Assembly: GCA_933228675.1 (NCBI GenBank)
Contig: OW121743.1
Span: 12,133,871 to 12,197,870, forward strand
Direction of reading: 5' to 3'
DNA from: Stomorhina lunata
Taxonomy: Eukaryota; Arthropoda; Insecta; Diptera; Rhiniidae
Length of the DNA: 64,000 nucleotides
Shown one piece after another: positions 1 through 9,715 of this stretch. Every line of letters starts with the position of its first letter. Within the stretch, counting starts at the first letter, position 1. The notes under the pieces were generated by a model. That model searched no databases, was not told the DNA's origin, and was given only the letters and a program-made list of their open reading frames with translations. Both the position numbers and the translations under genes were made by a program.

Positions 1-268
1 GGAAGGAACTATAAGTAAAATTTTACTTATTCAATGAAAAGTGTGTTAATAAAATTGAATGAGTTCCAAAGCAGCAAATTTTGATTTAAGTCACTATTTA
101 CATAAATAAGCGTTATAAATATTGCGTCTGCGTTACGTATATTCTAAGTAATTTTAATATAAATCTTTTGTCTTAATGTTGATTTGGTTTAAATCAATTT
201 AAAAGCCTTCGAAATAAATTTTTATCATTTTGATAACAAAGTTTTATAAAAAAAATTTTATTATTTTG
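1..268. other. 5' flank of first OBP gene
   Basis: AT-rich sequence upstream of the first Obp19a-like start codon. I see no gene in it. A TTTATAAA-like run lies at about 242-249, only ~20 bases before the ATG, so it is too close to be a confident TATA box. Confidence 0.4.
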
Positions 269-3200
269 ATGAAAGTGATGGATTATAAACGAAGTTTTCT
301 AACGTATTTCATTGTTTATCTGGGCGTAGTAACGGAAGTATTTGGCGGTGTAAGTTGGAACTGAAAAGGTTCGTTTTTAAATTGTGTAAATATTAATTGG
401 CCATAAGAAAGGTCTCTTAGTTTCGAATTCCAAAATAATGGTATTAAATCCTGATCATTTTCAACCGATTATAATTTTCAACTTTGGACATGGATTAAAA
501 TAATAAAAGGCCATTTTAGTAATAAAGCCCTATTAAAGACCCATAATACAAGTTTACAAATTAAGGTAAATTTTTGGATCAGAGCATATGACAACATATC
601 TTGACGTTCATTGAATTCAAATTCGAGTTTCGATTTTCAAAATGAGTTCTAGTTTGTGAGTTCGCGCATGTTGGCAGCCCTGCTTAATGACAGTCAGCTG
701 TTGGCATCGCTAGAAACATTTCTTTCTAAGTAACCGCAAATCTCCGGATCTCAAGCAGATAATCTACAGTTTGTTGATGTTGACGGCACAAAGATTTGGC
801 GAAAATCGAAAAACTGTTGGATTTTAATACGTTAAACAGATACCAAATAATACAAGCGGCTCAGTTCGACTACTCTTTATTTCTAATTTAAAACTTTTTA
901 ATGAATAAATGGAGATTAATTGTAAAAAATGTTTTATATTTTATATCTCGAAAACTAGAATTAATATCAAAAAACGGAGTGTAGATTCGGATTCAAACGT
1001 CGGTTACGTAACTTTTGATATTAGTTTGGACAAGATTAACTAGACAAGATTAAAAGTAATAATTAATAAAATTTTCCTAAAATATTTCTTTACAGGCCAC
1101 CGAAAAGCAAATGTGGGATGCAGCTAATTTGATGAGAGACGTATGTTTGCCAAAATTTCCAATGGTTTCGAAGAAAACAGCTGATGACATCAGAGAGGGT
1201 ACAATACCTAACGAAAAGGATCCAAAGTGTTATATCAATTGTATCTTGGAATTAATGCAAACGGTAAATGTTACAGTACATATTTGTCTTATTTTTTTTC
1301 GAAATTCGTGCGTTAATTCCTATACTTCCCATAGGTTTGACTTTGCGACATAATGATTTCGGCCCCTCACAGCCAATAATTTGGAGGTTAGGTTAAAGTG
1401 TCAGTCTTGTAATAAGGCGCATTATAAAGAATATGAAGCCTATAGTGTTACCACAGAAGTTAGCAAAACTTTCTTCGTTGAACCACCGGAATTCGTTCGT
1501 TATTTCGGGTGCTTTCAATAGGACTGACTTCCCGAAATAAAGATTTTGGCATCTCACAGCCAATAATTTATAGGTTAAGTTAATGTGTCAGTCTGGTAAT
1601 ATTAGACAATTAGACCATGAAGTCCATTGTGTTACCACGGAAGCTAGCAAAAAGCATATCCCTATCTTTTACAGTTGAACCACCGAAATTCGAGCATTAT
1701 TTCGGGTACTTCCAATAGGACTGACTTCCCGAAATAAAGATTTTGGCATCTCACAGCCAATAATTTATAGGTTAGGTTAATGTGTCAGTCTGGTAATATT
1801 AGACAATTAGACCATGAAGTCCATTGTGTTACCACGGAAGCTAGCAAAAAGCATATCCCTATCTTTTACAGTTGAACCACCGAAATTCGAGCATTATTTC
1901 GGGTACTTCCAATAGGACTGACTTCCCGAAATAAAGATTTCGGCCTCTCACAGCCAACAATTTGTAGGTTGGGTTAATTTGTCAGTCTGGTAGTAAGACA
2001 CAATTGGACTATGAAGTCCATTGTGCTATCAAGGAAGCTAACAACTTCCCTAACTTCCTCTGTAGAAAAATCCAGATTGTTAAAAAAGGCAATGAGTCGG
2101 CGAATATCAACAGACATTAACTGTAAGGAGTCCCAAGTCTTGCTTGCTTGCTCCTCTGGTCTACAGTTTCCTGGAATGTTCATTTAGCCCAGAAACCATA
2201 TAATATGAATAATAATCTACAAGGCCATCTTCTTGAGAAATCTTAGGCAATTAAGGACTTTGCATCTAAACGACAGAATCTATAAAAAAATTTCTTTGGC
2301 TTAGATTAGGTTAAGGTGGCTGATGACATATTGTGCGTTCTTGAATATGATCTCTTTGTGTTACCTGCAGGGGGTAGATAAGAAGGCTCAATTAGGATCT
2401 GCCAGATGCAATCATATTAATATTTGAGATCTTAGATAGATCGTGCCGTAGCCCAGAGTAGCCCAGACGATAAGCTCTATGATCTGCAGTGGCAGAGGAA
2501 GTGAATGACAGTTTCTTCCTTCTTTGCTTGTAAGATGTCTCGCCATCTCATTTAGGGCCCGGTATTCGCAAATCGGACCTAAAATCTTAAAGACGTAAGA
2601 TAACGAATGAATGGTGGATTGACTATCAGTACAGAAACGAATATCTCTAATGAGGAAAGATGCATCGGAAGCTATTGGAAAGTCTCAGGAAAATAATTTA
2701 AAGTATTTCCAAGATCGTCACAGCCCAGAAAAGTTTATTAAACTTAATATTTAACTTAATAGGGACTTAATAAAGTGTATCCCAACAAGAATGCAATTTT
2801 TAAATTTGGCGCGATTCGAAGTGTCATTGTTCGACATTTGAACAATTGTTATTGTTTGCTAGTAGAGCGCTACACGAATGAACAACGCATTCTCATTGTG
2901 AAATTGTTTTACCAAAACGGTGAAAGTTTTACGGCTACAGTTCGCAAATTGTGATCAATTTGGGATCACAATAATGCTCCAAAAGAGTCCAGTGTAAAGA
3001 GATTAATGGACAAATTTGCCGAAACTGGGTTTTTTAGTGATGTAAAGATAACAACGAGCCTTCGACCTGGTCGATCGACCGAAAATGTCGCAGCAGTACG
3101 TGATGATGTCGCTCAAACTCCACCCACCTCAATTCGACACCGAGCTCCGCAAATTGGTGTCTCCAAATCGACTATGCAGCGAATTTTGACGAAAGATTTG

Positions 3201-4736
3201 CATCTTCATGCGTGCAAAGCTCAATTGACTCAGGAACTGAAGCCAGATGACCATGGACAGCGAAGGTAGTTCGTTAATTGGGTATTGGAGAGACAACATG
3301 AAAATGCTAATTTTGCCGATAAAATCATCGTCAGTGACGAGGCCTATTTCCATCTTAATGACTTCGTCAATAGGCAGAATTGTCGCATTAGGGGTGAGTA
3401 AGATACGCGAGTGATTCACGAGAAGCAAATGCATCCTCAACGTGTCACTGTGTGGTGTGGATTTGGGCTAGAGGAATCATTGGACCTGTTTTTGTGAAAC
3501 TGATGCAGGTCAAGTGCAAACAGTCAATGGTGTTCGGTATCGTGAAATGATAACCAGTTTTTTCTTGCCTATAATTGAAGAAATGAATGTGGAGGGCATG
3601 GGGTTTGAACAAAACGATGCCACATGTCATACTGCCAGAGAAACAATTCAATTGCTACATCAGTCATTTCCCGGTCGTGTTATTTGGCGTTTTGGAGACC
3701 AGAATTGGCCGCCTAGATCGTGCGACTTAACACTTGTAGATGTTTTTCTTTTGGGTTTTTTGAAGTCGATGGTTTACGTGAATAAGCCGACGACGACTCA
3801 AGCCTTATGAGAGGAAATTGGACGCTGCATTAATGAAATACCGCAGCATTTATGCATAAAGATCATTGAAAATTTCATTAAAAGATCGCGTGTGTGTCAG
3901 TAAAGCCGCGGCTGCCATTTGCTCGATATCTTGTTCCATACATAACCTCATTCTGTCTAATTTAAAGTATCACGATTTTTTTTAAATATCTGTGTTTTAT
4001 ATTAAATTTAAAAATTGCGTTCTAGTTGGGACATCCTTTAGTCTTAAAAAATATTGTTCAGAAGCAATTACGTTACGAAATATCTGAGGTGGAAAAAAGT
4101 CAATTGACACAATTACCCTAGAGGCGTAGTAGATTCACTTCGCTTAAAAAAATGGTTCAAAGTAAAGGACGAGCACGAAAATTACGATTTTTTGGAAGAA
4201 GAGTTTTTACAAGATTTGCCACAATAAAGGTCGATTATTTAGTCAGGTCGGTCGAAATTGAAGTGATCTCTAATGTGGTAACTCTTTTAACTATTGTTAT
4301 AAGTATGGCAACTCCAAGAATTTGTCATTGACAGGTGGCATGCAACCCTGCCACCTTTTGGCTTTTCCGTTTTTGTATTTTGTTTGTGTAAGGACTTACA
4401 CGTTTTTTTAAGAATAAACACTTTAAAACTTTTTATTTGAATGACAATCAGTCCACATTTGATCTCAGTGTCATATGATCGGTCTTAAATGACCATAATA
4501 CTTTTGTTACTATATTTTTAATTCTATTTCTATTCTAGATGAAAAAAGGAAAATTTAACTTGGATGCAGCTTTGAGACAAGTCGAAACGCTAATGGAGGA
4601 TAGTTACAAGCCGGAGTATAGAAAGGGTTTGGCGAAATGCAAAAATGAAGCAAATGGCATTAAAAATCACTGCGAAGCCTCTTATTTGATGTTAGTATGC
4701 CTTAGAAAGGAAATAACGAGATTTGTATTTCCCTGA
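269..4736 (+). CDS. Obp19a: Obp19a-like odorant-binding protein, copy A
   Basis: Spliced gene of three exons: 269-349, 1096-1263 and 4539-4736 (447 nt, 148 aa). All introns are GT-AG, phase 0. Exon 1 encodes a hydrophobic signal peptide ending EVFGG. The mature part carries LMRDVCLPKFP, KCYINC and MKKGKF, which match what I know of Drosophila Obp19a, a small soluble OBP of sensillar lymph. Six cysteines fit the classical OBP pattern: C1-x27-C2-x3-C3-x40-C4-x10-C5-x8-C6; the protein ends in VFP. A second in-frame ATG at 278 could also start the signal peptide. The 3.3-kb second intron contains a tandem repeat, a non-LTR relic and a whole mariner. Copy B at 9716 is its tandem paralogue, roughly 60-65% identical in the mature part by hand count. 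An AATAAA follows the stop by a few bases. No broken codon is seen, so the gene is probably functional. Confidence 0.87.
350..1095 (+). other. intron 1 of OBP copy A
   Basis: 746-nt intron with donor GTAAGT and acceptor TTTACAG. AT-rich; I see no coding sequence or clear repeat in it. Confidence 0.7.
1355..1990. repeat. three-copy ~197-bp tandem repeat in OBP intron
   Basis: The string GACTTCCCGAAATAAAGATT recurs near 1527, 1723 and 1921, giving a period of about 197 bp; two adjacent units are almost identical and the first is more diverged. Each unit contains an inverted pair, TTATTTCGGG and CCCGAAATAA, that could fold. The array directly follows (on the minus strand) the end of a retrotransposon reading frame, so it looks like a duplicated 3' untranslated region of that element. 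Confidence 0.8.
1974..2190 (-). pseudogene. non-LTR retrotransposon ORF2 C-terminal relic
   Basis: Minus-strand reading frame containing MSVDIRRLIAFFNNLDF followed by a stop. In non-LTR elements with an RNase H domain, ORF2 often ends in a comparable short helix (…L..LLRFI..SGW…), so I read this as the extreme 3' end of such an element (I, R1 or Loa type). Only the last ~65 codons are recognisable. The clade is uncertain. Confidence 0.45.
2191..2772. other. degenerate retroelement-like spacer in intron
   Basis: Higher GC than the flanking AT-rich DNA, with no open frame of note. It is probably the decayed upstream body of the retrotransposon at 1974-2190. No domain can be named. Confidence 0.35.
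2773..4038 (+). mobile_element. mariner element, copy 1 (in OBP intron 2)
   Basis: 1,266-bp element with inverted ends: left AAGTGTATCCCAACAAGAAT and right, read in reverse, AAGGATGTCCCAACTAGAAC. It is flanked by TA dinucleotides at 2771-2772 and 4039-4040. Length, TA target and transposase content fit Tc1/mariner. It lies inside intron 2 of the first Obp19a-like gene in the same orientation. Confidence 0.85.
2880..3810 (+). pseudogene. mariner transposase, inactive
   Basis: Recognisable transposase pieces in order: LMDKFAETG and a helix-turn-helix segment with SKSTMQRILTKDL, the first catalytic block IVSDEAYFHLN, then NDATCHTARETIQLL and WPPRSCDLTLVD. Several stop codons interrupt the frame. 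The block reading FQQD in copy 2 reads FEQN here, so the second catalytic aspartate is lost. In copy 2 the spacing from that aspartate to the two candidate third aspartates is 36 and 41 residues, compatible with a DD41D (rosa-like) mariner. Confidence 0.8.
4040..4538 (+). other. remaining 3' part of OBP copy A intron 2
   Basis: No gene seen. Acceptor TATTCTAG immediately precedes the last OBP exon at 4539. Confidence 0.6.
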
Positions 4737-4743
4737 GGTAGAA

Positions 4744-4749
4744 AATAAA
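4744..4749 (+). terminator. poly(A) signal of OBP copy A
   Basis: AATAAA eight bases after the TGA stop codon. Confidence 0.5.
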
Positions 4750-6634
4750 ACTAGTTTTAAGTTTTAAATATATTATAATATAAAAATCAATAGTTTTAGG
4801 TAAATTTGTGTAATTTTTTTCCAAAACTTTTACCCCCTAATTCGCAGACGAATTAAAAAAGTATTAAGACTTATTGTAGGAAATTTATATGGAAAATTTG
4901 AATTATAAACTTGTCAGAGTTTTATATTTCTCTTATGAATTAGAGGTTAAGTCTATAATTTAACTAAACGTTTTGCTTAACACTTCATCGCTAGTTCAAT
5001 GTTTACATAAACTTTTTTCGAATATAACCTATAATTTTATAATCAACTTAAAACAAAACTATATTTATTTAAATTTCATTACTTTTTATTTTAAATGACT
5101 CTATTCTCAGAAATAATTTCAACAGAAAAATCGTTAACAAAGATTTATATAATTTTGTAATTTTACAACTCCCTTCCGTTTTAATCATAGAGCAAAAGCT
5201 GACAAAGCTTGTTATGATGTAGAACAACTTATGTTTGTTCAGAATTTATGTCATAACATAAATTATTGCATATACTTGCAGTTCTACCTTGTTTGCATGC
5301 GTTTTATGAGTTATCGCCAGTTTTATAATTGTATGTTTAATTCCAACACTTGTCAACATTCAATATTTTGACATGATGACTGTCAGCTATCATTTAATAA
5401 AATTCAAAGTTAATATGTAACTAAATCATTTATTTGTTAACACTTTGGACTTTAATGGCGGCAAATAGGTTAGGCTATAAAGAGGGAGACTAGTCCCATG
5501 ATTAGAGGCATAGTCATAGCTTTTTTAGAACACTGAAGTGGCTCAACTATCCCTAGATAGATTTATTATTTCATGTTCTCCAGCCGATTTGATTTATTTT
5601 ACATCGACAGCTTGTTAATGCTAAAGGACTTAACGCCCATGCAATTAAAGAAATTGATGCTTAGCATAAATGGGACTCGAACATAGGTAGAATATATGTT
5701 ATGCTTAGTAGTCAACATGATAACCAAATAAGCGGCAGCACCCTTAAAGTAATATTACAAAGAACCTAGTAGATTAATATAAGAAACCCCAAGGGGATTG
5801 GATAACATGCGGTATATAATCACTGAAGTTGCCTGAACACTCCTAGTATTTGGGAAATTACTGTAATGAGACATCTATGACAGTATTGCACCAAGCTAAT
5901 TTTGGCTGTTCCCATAGCAATTGTAACCGAATCTTCTTCTTCTTCTGGGCCTCACCAACCGAATCTTAACCTCTAAAAACATCTGAAACGGAATGTGATC
6001 TAACCGGAAATAATCTCAAATGGTGAACTACAAATGGTAGCGAATGTAGTGATTTCCTGAACATTAAGCCCTAATATGAGAAGGTAGACCAAAGTAGTCT
6101 TTATTCCCAAAGCGGTTAAATCTTTTCATGCGAGACCGACAAATTTAAGACGAATAACCTTGTCTTCGTTCCCTTGAAGATATCGGAGAGACGAATTTTC
6201 AGGCATCTTAGATACGATATCGACCAGAAGATCGTGTTAGCATGTTTATTCCACTGAAGCAGCTCTGCCTTGATGGGATTCCTTAAAGATTCACTCGCCA
6301 TAAAGTAGTATATAGTGATAGCTTTTCTATATATTAAAGGAGCTTCTAAGAAGGCAACGATAGCTAAATCTCTACTTTATCTAGAATTTGAAGTTTGTAA
6401 TAGAAGCTTGTGACGATCTTCCGTTACAGGGTGTCTGATGATGGCAAATTTATATTTTTAAATTCGATTATTTCAAAACTTAATAAACGGTACGGAGGTA
6501 GATTGGCGCCGTCGGAATTTTAGACTGTGTGGATTTGTCGCCTTACTGGGACTTCCAGGAGCGATTATTCATAAAATTTTATAAATTATCTGAAGTTTCA
6601 TTCTTTTAAACATTCAAACCGTTCTAGAACTCAA
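4750..6634. other. intergenic, decayed retroelement debris
   Basis: 4750-5450 is AT-rich with no gene. From about 5450 the base composition rises and short fragments resemble retroelement 3' regions (for example the CCTAACC-type tail near 5465-5475 on the minus strand), but no domain is intact enough to name. Confidence 0.35.
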
Positions 6635-6850
6635 AGAAAGTGACAGTGATTTACGCAGACATTTTTGTGACACATTGTTGGAGCGTTTTCGCACTCTAAA
6701 TCCCACTTTTGAAACGACGAGGCTCAATTTCACTTTAACGGCCCCGTCAATAAGCAACACTGCCGTTACTGGTCTTCAAATGCTGTGGCATACACAACCA
6801 GAGCTTTGATGAATTTGGGGAAAATTTCCCCAAAAAACTGATTAGTCGTT
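6635..6850 (+). pseudogene. Tc1/mariner-type transposase fragment
   Basis: Frameshifted pieces read CDTLLERFRTLNP and then, in another frame, FHFNGPVNKQHCRYWSSNA. The second resembles the region just after the first catalytic aspartate of mariner-like transposases (F-H-x-N-G-x-V-N-K-Q-N-x-R-Y-W). No terminal repeats were found, so this is only a fragment. Confidence 0.5.
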
Positions 6851-7989
6851 TTGGGGACATACCATGAGAGATCAGCGGACTGTTTTTGAATATAGGATGA
6901 AGAATTCAGAGACCTTATGTCATCTTGGTTATTCAAACTGGTGTGAGGATATTACATCTCATCCGATAAGCTACTTCCTAAATTACCGAAATTTAGGACT
7001 TAAAAACACTAAAGTGATCAGGTAGCTTTCGTGTTCGATTGTTGATATCGCCGCAGAAGTTGTCGTTTCTATGATACTTATATCCAGAGTTAGCATACGC
7101 AAATTGCATTTAGTCCATCTGATCCACAAACTTACCATTCGCGGCCAGATGTTGAATTAAGGAAGACAGAATGCAGAAACTAAAGTAGCTAAAGAAGCTT
7201 TCCTGCTAATAAAATAGCTACTTATGTTTAGAGATAGCCTGAAACTCAGCTTCTTGTCCAGCAAAACCCTTGGCTCTGTCAGCAAAAAGAGATTTCCAAG
7301 AAGATAGGTTCAACTGGTGGAATTTTGTACCTCATGGCGAACAGAACTAATTCAGAATTTTCTTGGTAGTGGGAAGGGTGGATATCTCGGATTGTACTCA
7401 GAAAGTTTATTTTAACTGGTATTCGATTCTGACTTCAACATCAAAGTAGGTTCAACTAGTGAAATTTTGTACCTCAAGGCGATTCAGAACTAATTCAGTT
7501 TCTCTTCCATCATAGTCGGAAGGGTGGATGTCTCGGAGTGTACTTAAAAAGTTACCTTTAACTGCTTCGATTTTGTCTTCAACAGCAGCTAGGGATTACC
7601 GTTGAACTCTCAACAAGAAGACTAAGAAGCTTAATATTGATCTTATTTCGGTGCCGAGACATGAATATAAAGAAAGACAGACCATGTAGGAAGCAAGATT
7701 TAAAACTACTTTACAAATTCCAGAAGCACTAGAGTATTGCAAGTTCCTACTGCTAGAGGGAGCATGTAATTTATCTAAAGATATAAGTATCGTCCTCTTT
7801 CCGATGATTTAGTTATTCCAGACAAATGACAGCTTAAAAACATTCTTACCTATAACAGTCACTATCAAGACCCGATGTAATCTTACTTGTGTCAGTCATA
7901 ACAGAACACTTTCCATCATAACAGAAGATACGCGGTAGGGATGAAGGTGGTAACGACATGACAATCATGTGCCCTGTTCTGTCGTATAG
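6851..7989. other. intergenic relic sequence with a ~137-bp duplication
   Basis: Contains two related copies of about 137 bp at roughly 7303-7440 and 7441-7580, sharing GGTTCAACT, GAAATTTTGTACCTCA and GGAAGGGTGGAT. No reading frame can be assigned. The remainder shows no recognisable gene. Confidence 0.45.
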
Positions 7990-8630
7990 AACGCAAACCC
8001 GTCAACACACATCAATGTTGATGTGAAGGTATATTTAATTATCTTAGGAGTTTGGTATCTGCTGCCCCCGACGAGGATATTGAATCCCGTCTTAATAAGG
8101 CAAAATTTGCATTCGGCATTCTCTGAGCTTTGCAAATCTCGGCAAATATCAACAACAACTAAGTTACAAATATTCAACTCGAATGCCAAGTCCTTCCTCT
8201 ATTAGGGTTGCAAAACTTGGAAACGCATAAGTGTCATCGATATGGGCCTGCAAAACTTTGCAAACAAATGCTTAAGGGAAATCCTTAATTTATGGTGTCC
8301 GAATCATATAAGAAATGAAGATCTGCTAAAAGCGACAAACCAAATTCTAGCTTTTATAAAGATTTGTCAACAGAAATCGCGGTGGATAGTCCAGGCCAAC
8401 ATATACCAACAACGACAACTGCTTCGTTGGAATCCACAGGAAAGAAGCCGCCGTGTTGGTGTACCTGCTAGATCGTGGAGAAGGTCAATTGATACGGAGT
8501 TGCAAGCAACAAACTATTGATGGATGTCGTATGCCTAACATCTTGCAATAGAGTCGGTTATAAAAGGATGGTTGAGGCCCTATGCTCCACTGGGAGTCAA
8601 GTATAACAGAAGAAGAATGGTAATAATTTT
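7990..8630 (+). pseudogene. non-LTR retrotransposon 3' end (RTE-like), plus strand
   Basis: Broken frames read FSELCKSRQISTTTKLQIFN, KCLREILNLWCPNHIRNEDL, WNPQERSRRVG and RSWRRSIDTELQA. These are typical of the C-terminal part of RTE-like ORF2 proteins (thumb and tail after the reverse transcriptase). The 3' end reads CTCCACTGGGAGTCAAG and then AGAAGAAG. The same 3' terminus occurs on the minus strand at 9960-10015 and 37646-37695 and as a fragment near 15530. Confidence 0.65.
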
Positions 8631-8865
8631 AGCGTAATAGTTTTAGGGATTTAAAACAGGAACAACACAAAAAGCTTTCGAAACTCTAATTGACTCTGTT
8701 TGCGAGTGCACCGGTCGATGGTTAGCAACTTTTTTGGTGTAAATTGAAGAAACACTAATGGCATGTGGTCTCAGCAATACGACGCAACACTGAATTTTCA
8801 GATCTAACTGATATAGTGGAATTTGATTCCGTAAGGCTTTTTCTTGTGATGTTTTCCTTTTGAAC

Positions 8866-9100
8866 CGCCCTGGTATAGCAGGTTAGTCAATCGCCTAGCA
8901 TACCAGAGGTCGCAAGTTCGATCCCCGGCCAGACTCACTAGAAAAAGTAAGCCGTTCACCTCATAACTCAGCTAGCCACTGGTTATTGAGTATTAGGCTA
9001 TGTAAAACTTCTCTAACTAATGCATTTGCCGTGCGGAGCCGGAGTTAAAATGTAGGTTCCTTGTTCCAATTGGAATGACGTGGGAATTATGTATGTGCAT
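8866..9100 (+). mobile_element. tRNA-derived SINE, copy 1 (internally deleted)
   Basis: Starts with a tRNA-like head: GCCCTGGTATAGCAGGTTAG (A-box region) and AGTTCGATCCCCGG (B box). A body follows (ACTCAGCTAGCCACTGGTTA, TTGCCGTGCGGAGCC) that is shared with the copies at 39378-39672 and 55455-55746. About 60 bp present in the other copies is missing here between TAGGTTCC and TTGTTCCAATTGG. The tail is GT/AT-rich. Confidence 0.8.
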
Positions 9101-9270
9101 GTTAAGTTGCAGGTGTATGCAAATAAGCCAACAACTACAGCGGACCTTAGAGTTTAATTCAGCCTAAATTACGCTCCAAAGTCTTGATATTAGAATGCAT
9201 CCGAATCGGTAGAATACATTCTTCGTCATTGTCCTATACTCCAAAGAGTTCTTATAATGAAAATAAAGCA
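9101..9270 (+). pseudogene. small mariner-tail and non-LTR fragments
   Basis: The frame VYANKPTTTADLR (about 9114-9153) matches the C-terminal end of the mariner transposases in this window. Shortly after, ESVEYILRHCPILQR (about 9206-9250) resembles the cysteine/histidine motif at the 3' end of RNase-H-bearing non-LTR elements. Both are short relics. Confidence 0.4.
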
Positions 9271-9715
9271 AATGTGGAACGTTGAGGTAAAACTGCGATA
9301 TTTCTACTTGCTACAACTAAAATCTTCACAAATACAAAAAATCTCGTGTCGCATCAGGATTAAGTTTAAATATTAGCTATTAATGTACAATTGTATGATC
9401 AATTATTCGAAAGTAAGTGCTTATTTAAATATTTTCTTATAAGATAATGTCTTTATAAATATATATTTGCTAGAAATTGAATTTCTCTATAAGGTTTCTA
9501 TTACATGTATGTACTCGTAATCTCTCGTGCAACTTTCGAATAAAATGTCCAATCATCTCGATATTGCAATTTGCATATAAAGCTTTTGTTTTCCAATTGA
9601 TTTGTTTTAAACGTATTTTATATATCTTCGAAATTTGTTGTAAATCTTTAAAAATCCGTTCAGTTCCTTATTTGTGGGCAGTAAAAAATTTTCTAATCCT
9701 AAAAATTTATTAAAA

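Noticed and set aside
8866..8945. A functional tRNA gene
   Set aside because: A- and B-box-like motifs are present but no cloverleaf with paired acceptor stem can be drawn, and the sequence continues into a repeated body. It is a SINE head.
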